Notes under the pieces: model-generated
What the model was told of the DNA's origin: nothing
The model's database searches: none
What the model saw: only the letters and a program-made list of their open reading frames with translations
Translations under genes and position numbers: made by a program
Part shown: positions 23,446 through 34,134 of the stretch, in pieces
How positions within the stretch are numbered: the stretch's first letter is position 1
How the letters are laid out: every line of letters begins with the position of its first letter
Assembly: GCA_019054805.1 (NCBI GenBank)
Contig: JAHQIY010000001.1
Coordinates: forward strand, 5,780,501 to 5,844,500
Length of the DNA: 64,000 nucleotides
DNA from: Brachionus manjavacas
Taxonomy: Eukaryota > Rotifera > Eurotatoria > Ploima > Brachionidae
Reading direction: 5' to 3'

Positions 23446-23505
23446 TCCAAAAAAAAAAATTGCCAAGGCTAGTTTCGGCCAACGCTTACAATTTTGCTAA
23501 AAAGG

Positions 23506-25503
23506 ATGGAGTACAATAGCGCACCGGCATCCCTGCACACTGGCTACTACGAGCACGATAATCGCATGGGCATGGCCTATGACGACTATGACGAAATGAG
23601 CGAGTACTACGAGGACTATCACAGCGTGGCTAGGCCGGCGGGCTACCCGGCTTACCCGTATGTGGCTGCGCCCATGCAAAACAACTTCAATGCGATGATG
23701 ATGATGAAGCCGATGATGGGTCAGCAGGCGGTGATGCCCTTCTGTGGTCAGGCGAGGCCTGGCGAGGCCGGTCTAATGGGCCAGTATCCAAGCATGAGCC
23801 AGCCGGTCGCCCAGATCATGACCGAGTTTCCGACGCAGCCGCGCATGATGACATTTAGAGAATTTCTCAAGACACTGAGCGACGAAGAGCTCAAGAGCGA
23901 GACCGAGTCGTACAGACTGAACAAGTACAATCAGTACAAGGAAGAGTTTAGGGCCGAGCAAACAGTGGACTTTTTCGAAAAGCACAAAAACGAAGACTGG
24001 TTCAGACTCAGATACCATCCGGACGACTCGCACAAGCGAAAGCTAGAGCTCAAACAATCCATTGCCAATCGACTCAGCATATTCCGTGACACATTCGAAA
24101 AGTACGGCCAACATGTCACGCTCGAGATGCACAGCGACCAAAGCAAACAGGACTTGTTCAAATTTTTGGACGCGTGCATGATCAGACTGGAGGGCGGCAA
24201 CGACACGTCCGACCTGGACGTGTTGGACAAAATCTACGCGCACAAACAAGAGGTCAAGATAGCGCAGAGGACACAGTCGATATTTTTCAAGCACTTGCCC
24301 GTCTATGTGACACGAGGCGACTTGGAGCGCATAGGCAAAAAGTTAGACGGGTACAAGCGCGCGTCCATAAGTGAGCCGGCGCCCGAGCGCGGCTTTCAGC
24401 GCCGCGGCTGGATCACCTACGACTCCACAGTGGACATCAAGGACATATGCGCCAAGCTGAATGGTGTGCGAGTCAACGACACGAGCAAGTTTGTGCTGAA
24501 CGCGACCATAAACCGCGAGCTCGACCAGCGGGTCAAATTGATATCGGGCCTGAGCAATCACTACAAAATAGTGCGTCAGGACTTGAAGACCATTGTCCGA
24601 GTGGTCCAGAATATGGACAAAAAGTGGTCGCTGTTTGCGGACGCACAAAGCAACGGGCTGGTGGACGAGGCGGTGCGCTACTTGGACCAGGTCGAAAGCG
24701 AAGTTAGACAAGAGGTCAAGGACGCCAATGAGCTGATCGCGCTGGAAAAGGACGAGGCGGCCGCCCGCCACCTCGACCGCCTCATACTCTATCTGCGCAT
24801 AGTCCACTCCATCGACTACTACAATGCCAGCGAGTACCAGCAAGAAGACTACATGCCGTATCGGTGCGGCAGTTTGCATGCGCGCGCCTCCGGCCAGCTC
24901 AAAAGCGATGCCAACATGGTGCAGGTGATCAAGGGCTCTTTGATCAATGCCTACGACCCGGACGCCATTCGCACCACTCATGTGAACGAGTGGCTGCGTT
25001 TGTTCGAAAATCACATTCGGGCCTATGCCGAGTACAAGGACCAGATCGATGTTGACTTGGCCAAAAAGCTCGGCATGAAAGACCAGCACACCGAGATCGA
25101 AAAGTTTGTCAGAAACAATTGCCAAAAAGTGGACAAAGACGTTTGGCTGTGTCCGCTCAGCGGCAAGAAATTCAAGGGACCCGACTATGTCCGAAAGCAT
25201 ATTGAGACCAAGCATGAAGACAAGCTGAAAGAGATCAAGTTAAATGTGGAGTATTTTAACAAGTTTGTGATGGACCCGAAGCGTCCGTATTTGCCCGAGC
25301 ATCCCATGAATCGGAACATGGGAAAAATGTCGCTGCAGAGTGGATTCTATCAAATGGACGAGTTTGACATGGCCTATAATTATACAGGAACGGGCCTAGC
25401 TGGACCGGTGCCCGCATATCCAATGTTCAATCAGTATGCTGCCGGAAGCTATCAGGCGCCAGGTCTCGGCCCTCGATCCAACACCTACAGACCTAGAAGA
25501 TAA
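23506..25503 (+). CDS. SRRT: Serrate RNA effector (ARS2)
   Basis: This intronless 665-residue protein is ARS2/SERRATE, the nuclear scaffold that links the cap-binding complex to miRNA processing, 3'-end formation and RNA decay. It begins at ATG 23506 in AAAAAGGATGG; an in-frame TTG 12 bp upstream is not a credible start. Residues 1-110 are Gly/Met/Tyr-rich. The SERRATE N-terminal helical domain runs about 113-215, an RRM-like domain about 255-335, and a helical leg about 350-530. The ARS2 zinc finger is WLCPLSGKKF at about 547-556 with His565 and His570. The tail (620-665) is Gly/Pro/Tyr-rich and ends TYRPRR, as in ARS2 tails that recruit effectors. It is shorter than vertebrate ARS2, lacking the long RS-rich N-terminus. 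GC content is far above the flanks. Confidence 0.95.
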   Translation: MEYNSAPASLHTGYYEHDNRMGMAYDDYDEMSEYYEDYHSVARPAGYPAYPYVAAPMQNNFNAMMMMKPMMGQQAVMPFCGQARPGEAGLMGQYPSMSQPVAQIMTEFPTQPRMMTFREFLKTLSDEELKSETESYRLNKYNQYKEEFRAEQTVDFFEKHKNEDWFRLRYHPDDSHKRKLELKQSIANRLSIFRDTFEKYGQHVTLEMHSDQSKQDLFKFLDACMIRLEGGNDTSDLDVLDKIYAHKQEVKIAQRTQSIFFKHLPVYVTRGDLERIGKKLDGYKRASISEPAPERGFQRRGWITYDSTVDIKDICAKLNGVRVNDTSKFVLNATINRELDQRVKLISGLSNHYKIVRQDLKTIVRVVQNMDKKWSLFADAQSNGLVDEAVRYLDQVESEVRQEVKDANELIALEKDEAAARHLDRLILYLRIVHSIDYYNASEYQQEDYMPYRCGSLHARASGQLKSDANMVQVIKGSLINAYDPDAIRTTHVNEWLRLFENHIRAYAEYKDQIDVDLAKKLGMKDQHTEIEKFVRNNCQKVDKDVWLCPLSGKKFKGPDYVRKHIETKHEDKLKEIKLNVEYFNKFVMDPKRPYLPEHPMNRNMGKMSLQSGFYQMDEFDMAYNYTGTGLAGPVPAYPMFNQYAAGSYQAPGLGPRSNTYRPRR

Positions 25504-26495
25504 TGGCGCTGCGCACTCACTGTTCTTGTCGCCTCAATTACATTCAAAATTTCATAGTTGAATTTGTTTGTTTCATTTTTCAAATATTTACTATAAATGT
25601 TATTTTTTAAAATGATAGTTGTTTTATTTTGGAGCAGCAGTGCGCGATGGCTGAGAGTAAATATCTGAGGACTAAAACAAATTATAAAATTAATTTAAAT
25701 ATTTTCTTCTTTTTTTTGGATAGTTTTTTCCTATTTTTTGTTTTTGTCAATAAAAATATCTCATATTTAAAGAGAAGAGTTTGAGAGCCATTGATATATG
25801 CACATGCACAAGATTTTTACACCAAGCACATCTTTTGTACACTTTATTAGCACTCAACTTTTACAAACAAAAACACACATTTAAAGTGAAGTTTCATTAC
25901 CTAATCGAAGTTAAATGCCTTTTCCGTTTTAATCTTTTTAAAATAAAGCTCATTTTTGAAAGTCATCTTGTTTAGGTAGTCTAAAATTTTGAGTTAAAAT
26001 TATAAAAAAATTAAAAGATATAAATTTTATTATTTTATTTTATTATTTTGTAACATAGAAATTTCTTTATACAATAAACATATGAAGTCAACCTAACAAA
26101 AAATTAGCTAAAATGATAAATTCATCATTCGTTATCTGAATAACAGCTATTTTGCTTTCGAAAAAGCCGCTAATTTATGACAAGATTATGGATAGAAACC
26201 AAAAAATTTCAAAAAAGAGTATTTTGGTAACAGACACTGAAAACGAATATCGTCTTTTGATTTTTTTCTTTATATTTGTAATTCTGAACCGAACTCCTTT
26301 AGAATAGAAAAAAAATAAATAAAATTAAAAATAAAGTTTAATAAGATTAAAAAAATGATTAAATAATGAAAAAAAATAAAAACATTAATTTGAAATAGCT
26401 AGAGGTTAGACATTTTTAAATATTTGATAGTTCAGGAAAGAAGGGATACATTTTTAGGTAGAATTGGTTTTAATTCATATTTTAATACGACAAAT
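25504..26495. other. 3' flank of ARS2 and AT-rich sequence
   Basis: Probably contains the ARS2 3' UTR; AATAAA-like signals occur near 25748. No further gene is visible. Confidence 0.4.
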
Positions 26496-26701
26496 AAGCC
26501 GGGAGGATATGCCTTGTTTCGACAAACAATTTCTCGACAAATAATATTTTGACAAGTTTATTTCGACAAAACAATTTTCAGAAAATTAATACTTTGACAT
26601 GAAATTTTTATTTTATATTCTAATGGATTCATTTACTCTTCAATTAGAAAACTTAAGCTTAAACTTAATTGTTTCATCGAGAAAAATGACTTGATTTTTA
26701 A

Positions 26702-27755
26702 GGCATATATTTTTTTGAGTAGCTAATTTATTTTTTTCGAGTAGCTAATTTACTTTTCAAAATAGCTAATTGAATAAAAAAAAATATTTTTCGACAGTAG
26801 CTAAATTATTTGCGATAATAGCTAATTTATTTTTTTAAGTAGCAACTATTAAAAATTAATTTTAATCTAAAATAGCACTTAATTGACATCATATAAGTGA
26901 CAATTAGATAAGAAGTCAGAATTCTATAATTTTTATAATGGTAATTATAATGTTTAATTATTATGAGTATAAAATTAACAGACTTTTGAGTAACTCCGAA
27001 ACAAAAAATTTAAAGTTAAAACAAAATATGAGCCAAGAAAATTCTGAATCATCAACGACTTCACTTGTTCGACGAGAGGATGAATATGATGAAGCGAATG
27101 AAACTGACAACGACGCCGATGAATTGCCTACCAAAAAGTTTCGTGGCTCTTCTAAACCGTATGATTCTTAAAAAACGTATGAGAATCTAGAAGAGTGTAT
27201 AAGAGAACTTTCTTCGGGTCAAATCGAACAAACAACTTGGGCAAAAAAAGAAAAAAAAATGGTGAAGCAGGTGAAAAACGTTATTACAAATGTTCATTTT
27301 GCTTTGGACTTGAATATTGAGCAAAACTCGAAGAGAGGTAGACGCAAAAAAGCTTCTTCTGCACTACAGAGAAACTCAACTGGCCCTTTGAATCGGGACG
27401 CCTTCAATATGCCAACACAATTAGTCTCAAATAGTGAAACAAATGATTCTCAGCCAGTCATAAATGAATTAACAAATCAATCAGCCCCAACAAAGCGCCC
27501 AAGAGGCCCCCCAAGAAAAAATAAAAATTAATTTTTGTGTATTTTTTGTGTACTTTTTTGTTTTTTTTTCGATTTTTGGTTTTCTATTTTTGCTACTGAC
27601 AAAAGTATTTTTGCTTCCTTTTTGAATATTTTAGCTACGAAAAAAAATAATTTTTGCTACTTTTATAATCTATTTTTTAAAAATAAATTAGCTATTTTGA
27701 AAAGTAAATTAGCTACTTGAAAAAAATAAATTAGCTACTCAAAAAAATATATGCC
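26702..27755 (+). mobile_element. Mutator-like element with TAGCTA arms (nested)
   Basis: Terminal inverted repeats start GGCATATATTTTTTTGAGTA and contain several GTAGCTAATTTA units. Perfect 9-bp duplications GATTTTTAA flank it at 26693-26701 and 27756-27764. It encodes broken N- and C-terminal pieces of a transposase-like protein (26938-27531). The perfect duplication implies it inserted into the outer element fairly recently. Confidence 0.85.
26938..27531 (+). pseudogene. Mutator-like transposase remnant, core deleted
   Basis: One frame runs 26938-27531 with a single TAA at 27169-27171. The start is acidic and polar (MSQENSESSTTS internally). After ECIRELSSGQIEQTTWAKKE a one-frame shift gives GEKRYYKCSFC, a FLYWCH/MULE-like Cys motif. 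The end is basic (KRGRRKK near 27333 and TKRPRGPPRKNKN at the stop), like MULE transposase tails. The catalytic DDE region, several hundred residues, is absent, so this is an internal-deletion derivative. Confidence 0.5.
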
Positions 27756-28154
27756 GATTTTTAATATAATTTATCTTTATTAATTGAATATTAATTTTTT
27801 TTAATGAATTATTTTTTTATCATGTCCAATCTTGTCTAATTATTACATGTCTAATTTTTTATTTGTCAAATTAATGTAATGTCGAAATAAAATTTTCTTA
27901 AACAAGCACGTTTCGAAATTTACCTGTCTAATTCTAGCATGTCGAAAATTGTTTGTCGAAATAATGATATACCAAGCCGGTAAAAACTTAGATTAACTAC
28001 TAAATCGAAGATTGAGGATTGAAAACTACCTTTATTTAAACTAAATTCCGCCTTTTTAGAAACGGTTTTTAGTAGTAAAATAATTGATACGCTTACACAT
28101 GAAGTCTGATTTTATTCAGACCAAAAGCACTGTGATATAGTCTTTTAAATTATA

Positions 28155-28425
28155 TCTATGCGCGATTTAAAAATATTCAAATCTTTAGAGTGGATAGTTT
28201 CATTTTTCAGTTTATTCCATTCGCTGACAATTGGCTTTGTGAAGAAATTTGAACTTGGAAGACAATTTTTTACAATTTTAGTCTTCTCAATCTTAGCGAA
28301 TTAGCTCTAATATTTCGTGCTTGCCCATCGACCGAAAGCGAGCAAGCACAGGTAACCGGCTTATACCAGTTAATCTCATCACTTTCGTTGTGAACTTTAA
28401 ACATTTGTATAAGATCGGATCATAC
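28155..28425 (-). pseudogene. CR1/L2-like RT C-terminal relic
   Basis: Minus-strand sequence reads VHNESDEINWYKPV, ANSLRLRRLKL, then after a one-frame shift KNCLPSSNFFTKPIVSEWNK and SKDLNIFKSRID, the usual end of a CR1/L2-type reverse transcriptase ORF. Its 5' side is cut by the inverted-repeat element starting near 28415. Confidence 0.65.
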
Positions 28426-29309
28426 GAATGCAATGAAAAAATGTTCGGTATCGGTTTCGGTAAAACAACGAAACTTAAAATGGAACCGATCATACCGAAT
28501 TCTCTTTTTTACTAAAAAATTTCTTTAAAATAAAACTATTTAATGCTTTAATTAATAATTTTGAATTAAAATGAATTATTTTGTTTCTTAGGCCTTATTA
28601 ATCCATATGATAAAAATATTAATAAAAATCTTTTACATTTTTTGAAAAAAGTTTAAGTTTTAGACTAATGATTAACTCTAAGTTACATTTAAAATATGCT
28701 CGATTTGTTTTCAAGTCGTCTGAAATGTTAACAGCTCTTTTTTTTGCAAATAACTCTACAAACCCTCTAAAATCTCTCTATAAATGCTGACTATGCTGGT
28801 ATAGACAACAAAATTGTTGCCAAGCAATATAACAGGGACATTCTTGATTCATTCTCATTCCAAAATTGTAATGTTCAAATAGAATTATTGTTTTATTCAC
28901 TTGGCTGTTTGATCAATGATACAAAATCTTCTTTTCTTTTATGAAAAACTTTCTTTCATTCCAGTGAAATTTTTTGATTTTCGATTAAAATGTCTTCTTT
29001 GGTTAATATATCTATAGTTAATATATTTTTGCGGAATTCGGCTCTGAATTTTGGTGTCTTATTCCGCAATATGACCTACTAAAACGCGGAATTCCGCATT
29101 TTAGTATTTAAATTTTATTATAGAGTATAAGTTGGGTTTACCATAATACAATAAAAAAACCATTTAACACAATTTCAAAACGCTCAGCACAAAATGATTT
29201 CTTCTCAACACAAAAATCAAAAATAAAATAAATGCATTCAACACAAAAATTAAGACTGTTATTTTTTCATTGTATCTTATTCTTTTTTTATTGAATCAAA
29301 ATAATAAGC

Positions 29310-30075
29310 TATCTAAATATAGTGAATAAAATTTTTTTTTAGTATCTAATTATTTTATCTAAGTATCAAAATTTTTTTTGTTGCTTCTATTACAAAAATG
29401 AAGAAAAATTAAGAAAACGAAAAAAATTAACCTTTTTTGTTCTTTTGTTTTGAGGTTGATCTTGAATTGATTTCGGCTTGTTTTTTGATCCAGTGGGTCT
29501 CACTCTTTTCTTTTTTGGAATCTCAGACTGAGCTGAATTTTCATTAAAATTGTTTTCAACTTCAACTTAATTTTGAATTTCCATTTCTGCTTCTTGAGCC
29601 TAAATTTCTTCCATCGCATCAACTTGACTCAAAATTGAATTTACAAGAGCCTCTGGTAAATTCTTTTGATTTCGCACGTAATCTCTTACTTGTAACTGGG
29701 TTGGTTGAATCATTAAAGCTTTTTTTGTTGTTACTGGTTTACCGCGTTTCCTATTTCACCAAAAGGAACATCTTTTGCGTTTCTATGCCATTCCGATCCT
29801 CGATAACGACGATCAAGAACCAAAATGTGTTTGCAAATATTATTTTTTCTCTAATATGGGCATGTGCATTCACTTTGAGACCATTCTGAATGAAAAGTAG
29901 TCATCCAGATTTTGCGAGCTTGATTATATTTTTCAATTAGATATTAAATTGAATTATTAAAAATAATTAGATACTGTAATAAAATATCAGATACTAATTA
30001 ATATTTTATTAGATACAATAAAAAACAAATTAGATACTAAAATTAGATACATAAATAAATAAATTAGATAGCTTT
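29310..30075 (-). mobile_element. Mutator-like element with TATCTAA arms and SWIM relic
   Basis: Both ends are arrays of AGTATCTAATT/AGATACT units, with outer ends GCTATCTAA. Inside, the minus strand (29440-29920) shows SECTCPY followed by ICKHILVL, the CxC...CxH signature of a SWIM zinc finger, then KRGKPVTTKKALMIQ and a basic end, as in MULE transposase C-termini. Stops and frameshifts are frequent and the catalytic core is gone. Confidence 0.6.
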
Positions 30076-30620
30076 GAAAATTAATGGCTTGTTGGGAAAA
30101 TTTAAAAAAATTTATTCAACAACTTATTTATTCAAGAACTGTTATAAAGTTGAGCTCAACAGTAAGAAATGTTCTTTCAAGTTTTTCACTAAATTAGGAA
30201 ATTGTGCACATTTATTGGCATTAAAAGAACTGTTTAAAAAAAGGACAAATTTGTTGATAAGCCTAAAAGAGGTAGAGCAAAAAATGCGGAAACTGGTTTT
30301 CTAGAGACTAATTTTTTTTCACTTGAGTTATCTTTTTTCTTTCATTTTTTTAATTTTCATTTTAGTTTTTTTTTTTTTGTTTTCGTAATAAATAAATTTG
30401 TCATTGGTTTCAATAATTTTGCTCTTTTTTTTTTAAATTTTTGTCATTATTTTATTGCTACTTTTTGTCATAAAAAAAAAAGTTTGTTATTTTTATAAAA
30501 AAAATTGTCAGTAGCTTCTATAATTTTTTTATCCTTTTTATTTTAATTTTGTCAGTTAATAAAAGAAAAATTAGTCATATACTTTCTATAAATTTGTCAT
30601 ATGAATAAAATATAAGCGAT
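30076..30620 (+). mobile_element. Fragment of another MULE: SWIM piece and TTTGTCAT arm
   Basis: Plus-strand sequence reads KKCSFKFFTKLGNCAHLLAL, a SWIM-like motif whose second Cys is Phe. After a one-base shift it reads KFVDKPKRGRAKNAETGF. A right arm full of TTTGTCAT/TTGTCA units follows (30390-30600). No left arm is visible, so it is truncated by its neighbour. Confidence 0.5.
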
Positions 30621-32093
30621 ATTTTTTCTATATAAAATGTCACTAATAGAGGGAAAATATTTATCCAACAGCAGTTCTTCTAAATATTCAAAATGATTAT
30701 GTATTGTTGCTAATTCATTTTCAATTGGTACAACATTGTTTGATTGACTAGGATAGACAGAGTTAACTTCATGACCTTTTTTTTTTTCTGCCAGTTGAAC
30801 CACTGTTATTTGATGTTGTAAGATTAGATAAGTTGGAGTTTATCACAGAAAAGGTAAATTAAGACTTGGTCGTGTTCTCAATATGACCAAGATTGTATGT
30901 CTAGAAATAATAAAACTTTTTCATCATTCGTGACGATTATATTAAAGTTATTAAAACAATAAAGTATACTGTAAAATTAATTATTTTTATTCCGCATATT
31001 CGGCAACTAAATATACGCTGCACTACGTATTACCGGCCGCAAAATAAAATTTAAATACTAAAACGCGGAATTCCGCAAAAATATTCCGCTTTCCGCGTTC
31101 TGCGTTTTAGGGACAACCAATTAATTGGAGTCTTTTTTTGAACATTCGATTCGAATTCAAATTGTTTTATTTCGAATTTTTTTTCATTTGCTTGTTGCAA
31201 TAAATTTTCTAAAACAAATTTTAGCTCGTTTTTTTTTTATCAGTAATTTTTTTTTGTTTGACATTGCCTTGCCAACCAATTTCGTCAATTAATTATTTGT
31301 TTTAGAATAAGAGTCAGCTGGTGTTTGATATTCAGAGTCGATCAATTTTTCATGTTTTTCGGGATTAACTTCAGTCGATTCAAACTACATGGATTCGGTA
31401 GGACCTCTTTTTTTACCATTTCTTAGACTCGTTTTCAAAACTTCTTAATCAGAGTTCTAAATAAAACATTTTTTAAAAAAAATTTACTAATTTTTTCTAA
31501 TTTACGCTGATTAAATGATTTAATAATAGTTCACACCTAAAACTCTTTCTTTTATTTTCTTTTGGCTTTTTGTTCCAAACTTGATAAAAAGCAATTTTTC
31601 TTACTTTGAAAAAAATTAAAACATCAGTTAAATTCTGATTTTGATTAATCTAAAAAAAGTTTCTTTAATTTATCAAACTTTCATTCAAATTATCGAATGG
31701 TAAAGTCAGAGTCTTTCCCAGGTATTTAGACTTTGACAATTTTGGATCAGATTGTTCGGGACACACTTTAATTTTCATTAGATTATTCATGTTTAAAATT
31801 TTATCAATTAATTAATATATTTTGAATTTAATTTTTTTCAAATTTTTTAAAATATGTAAATTCTGAATCTAAATGTAAGATAAATTTTTTTATTTTTTCA
31901 AAATTTTGTAATAAAAAGCTTTATTTAAAAAAAAATTTTTAGTCAAAGGAGATTTTAAAATTTGAAAAATTGTAATAAAAGCAGTTCGGTATACACCGAA
32001 AAAAATTCGGTAAAATCAGTTCCTTTTCCAGTTTCGTTGTTTTACCGAATTCGAAACCGATAACGAACATTTTTTCGTTTCATATGCCCAGTG

Positions 32094-33119
32094 TTTGATG
32101 CGGATCTAAACGCGTGAATTTAATATCTCAATTTAATTAATTTCAGAAGCCACCAACGGCTACCAAAAAGCTCTCGTTTTTAGATATTTAAATTATTTAA
32201 GTTTAAGCTTTCCAGCAGCTAAAAAGCATATAAACCATAAAAAAATAATTATTTTATTCTATAAAATATTATTAGCTTAAAACCTGATAATTTAAGATTG
32301 AAATTAAAAAAAAATGACTAAAGAAATTTGACAGGTGAATAGCTTTGTGACCAAGAGATCAATGCTAAAATATTTCAAATAAACTGTAAAAAAAGATTCA
32401 ATTTCGAAATTATTAAAAACAAGAAATTAATTTCTATTTAATCAAAAATTTTAGATAGAATTTAGGTAGCCTCATAAAAATTTGCTCGAATATAGAAAAT
32501 TTTGAGATTAACAAGAGGATATATAAATCTATCTATTGAATTGATTTTTAATTTTTTTTTAAAATAAATAAGCTTAAAAAATGTCTATTACTAAATCGGA
32601 ATTGTTAAAAATCGAGAAAAATCGCCAAATAATGTTTTGGTACCGCTATTTTTTATAAAAATCATCTAAATTGGAAGCATGTGCAGCCAGTCGGGGTCTA
32701 TGAAAAAGGGGCTTAAGTCAAAGCGAATAAGGGCTTCGGAGAAGCAGAGGGTTAGGGTCTTTCAAATAAATTAGTCTTAACTTTAATTTGGGGGTTTATT
32801 TTTATTAAAATTAGCAGTGAGAAAAATTATCGGCCTTTAATTTCTAATTTTTACAATTTAAAGCTAATGAAAAGGCAGTAAATTTTAAGAATTTTAACTA
32901 AGTATTTAGTTTTGTTAAATTTTCATTTTCTAAAAAGATTGAAAGCTATAAATAAAGTTAAATTTTATGAAAAAAAATTTAAAATATTTTTTAAAATTTA
33001 ATTTTTAAAGTGTAAAATAACTTTTCTTTAAAAATCTAAAGTTATGATTAAAAATAAAAGCGCGTTTTTGTGACGTTTATCTAGACTTTTAAAACTATCT
33101 GAGAATATCAAAATGCTAT
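32094..33119. other. AT-rich; palindromic-family scrap and a small ORF
   Basis: 32088-32135 (GTTTGATGCGGATCT, then CGTGAATTTAATATC) resembles part of the 2.4-kb palindromic family. A higher-GC patch at 32679-32774 holds a 31-codon ORF (MCSQSGSMKKGLKSKRIRAS and onwards) with no other support. Confidence 0.3.
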
Positions 33120-33365
33120 TTAAATTACTTAAAATAGTTAAAAAAATATTTGCATTTTTCTAGATCGTCTTGGTTTGCCCCTAATAATTTGTTGTGTTGG
33201 TGTTTTTTCGAATTTTTTACTCTTGTTGAATAGCCTTTGTTTAACTTCTTTTGGGTTTATTATTATGTTTTCGATATTCCCTTTCTTTTCAAAAATAAAA
33301 ATAGTTATCATCTGCTAAAGAGGTCATTTAATATTTGTGGTAAAGGGGAAATTAGGTGATTTTAA
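33120..33365 (-). pseudogene. Reverse transcriptase relic with FADD box
   Basis: The minus strand reads LPQILNDLF, then (after a small frame slip) ADDNYFYF, matching the palm motif LFADD, followed by EKKGNIENIIINPKEVKQRL and FEKTPTQQI in a shifted frame. Everything else of the element is lost. Confidence 0.45.
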
Positions 33366-33607
33366 TTAAAATTTGGAATTAAAGTTTGTAATTTAATTTT
33401 ATTTAATTTAAATTTCTCCAATTCAAACTAATAAAACTAAAATATATTTATTAAATTCATATAATAAATATGATCTTAAAATCGATTAAACATTAATAAC
33501 ATTTATTTGGAATTATGTTAAAGATAAAAATCAAATTTAGATAATATTAAAAACGATATCGGTAGGAAAGAAGCAGGAAAAAAATTTTGAAGATATAAAA
33601 TTTTTTT

Positions 33608-34081
33608 TTATTGAGTTTGTTCCGCTTGTTCACCTTCCTTTTTTTCCTTTCCTTTTTCCCCTTCCTGCTTTTCTTGTTCACCTTCCTGCTTTCCTTTTTC
33701 CCCTTCTTTTTCCTTTTGTTGTCTTTTTCTTCTCTGTTGTCCTTGTTGATCCTCTTGCTGTTCTTGTTCGTCTTGCTGTTCTTGCTGTCCTTGTTCGTCT
33801 TGCTGTTCTTGTTCGTCTTGCTGTTCTTGCTGTCCTTGTTCGCCTTGCTGTCCTTGCTGTTCTTGCTCAAGTTCTTCAATGCTTTCCTCTGAGTCTAAAA
33901 TTTGAATTTGAATTGGATTTTGTGAGTCAGATGGAATCAATTGTGCTTGTATTGGTGGCAAAAGTTTGATCATCTCCATTAGACTAGGTCGTTGAATTTC
34001 TTGGTCTGATGAAATTTCATTTTGACAAATGAATCCTTTGAACAGAACTGCAACCAAACAGATTAAACTTATAGTTTTCAT
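33608..34081 (-). CDS. Secreted Gln/Glu-rich protein, PPIQAQ family member 1
   Basis: This intronless ORF of 157 residues has a signal peptide (MKTISLICLVAVLFKGFICQ). A short conserved block follows (MIKLLPPIQAQLIP at about 37-50, then QNPIQIQ), then a long low-complexity tail of Gln, Glu, Gly and finally Lys. The same leader, the PPIQAQ-IP block and QNP-Q-Q recur in the protein at 38052-38495, so the two are paralogues. I recognise no known family. The tail is built of degenerate EQQ/DEQ repeats at the DNA level, which creates long shadow ORFs in other frames. A TATAAATA motif lies 46-53 bp upstream of the ATG. A role in cuticle, egg shell, mucus or glue would be a guess. Confidence 0.75.
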   Translation of the reverse strand: MKTISLICLVAVLFKGFICQNEISSDQEIQRPSLMEMIKLLPPIQAQLIPSDSQNPIQIQILDSEESIEELEQEQQGQQGEQGQQEQQDEQEQQDEQGQQEQQDEQEQQEDQQGQQRRKRQQKEKEGEKGKQEGEQEKQEGEKGKEKKEGEQAEQTQ

Positions 34082-34126
34082 TTTTTGACGAATTTCTTAT
34101 CATTATTCAAAACAAATGTGTTGACT

Positions 34127-34134
34127 TATTTATA
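34127..34134 (-). promoter_or_regulatory. TATA-box-like motif
   Basis: TATAAATA on the minus strand, 46-53 bp before the ATG at 34081. The identical octamer lies 50-57 bp before the paralogue's ATG at 38052. Confidence 0.5.

Larger units (their letters stand above)
26505..27973. mobile_element. Mutator-like MITE with TTTCGACA arms (outer)
   Basis: The ends GGATATGCCTTGTTTCGACA and the complement GGTATATCATTATTTCGACA continue as CAAACAATTT-TCGACA. The repeated unit TTTCGACA/TTTGACA fills both arms. The flanks AAGCCGGGA (26496-26504) and AAGCCGGTA (27974-27982) are a 9-bp duplication with one mismatch, as expected for Mutator-like elements. A second element (26702-27755) is inserted inside; without it this one is only about 400 bp and non-coding. 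Confidence 0.75.
29030..31112. mobile_element. Inverted-repeat element with GCGGAATTCCGC ends (nested)
   Basis: The left arm (ACGCGGAATTCCGCATTTTA, then GTATTTAAATTTTATT, about 29083-29120) is the complement of the right arm (about 31035-31085). Further GCGGAATA units lie outside. It sits inside the 28.4-32.1 kb element and contains the two Mutator-like relics below. Confidence 0.55.
28415..32093. mobile_element. Large inverted-repeat element, host of nested insertions
   Basis: The left end AAAAAATGTTCGGTATCGGT with GGTAAAACAACGAAAC, and the right end read on the minus strand (AAAAAATGTTCGTTATCGGT, GGTAAAACAACGAAAC, then ACCGAATT), match over about 85 bp. The inner flanks carry broken minus-strand coding (near 28700-28800 and 31250-31450, with GKKRGP and PEKHEKLIDSEYQTPADS) that look like a dead transposase. 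The superfamily is unclear. It encloses the 29030-31112 element. Confidence 0.5.

Noticed and set aside
23494..23505. In-frame extension of ARS2 to a TTG
   Set aside because: Non-ATG start. The same applies to the TTG extensions at 40295 (PEX10), 53475 (LysM) and 52985 (LLPH); each has a good ATG just downstream.
24343..25215. 290-codon minus-strand ORF
   Set aside because: Shadow of ARS2; antisense openness follows from its GC-rich codon use. The other ORFs within 23.5-25.2 kb are also shadows.
33547..33892. 110-codon minus and 93-codon plus ORFs
   Set aside because: Shadows of the Gln/Glu repeat tract of the secreted protein at 33608-34081; the longest frame with a signal peptide is preferred.
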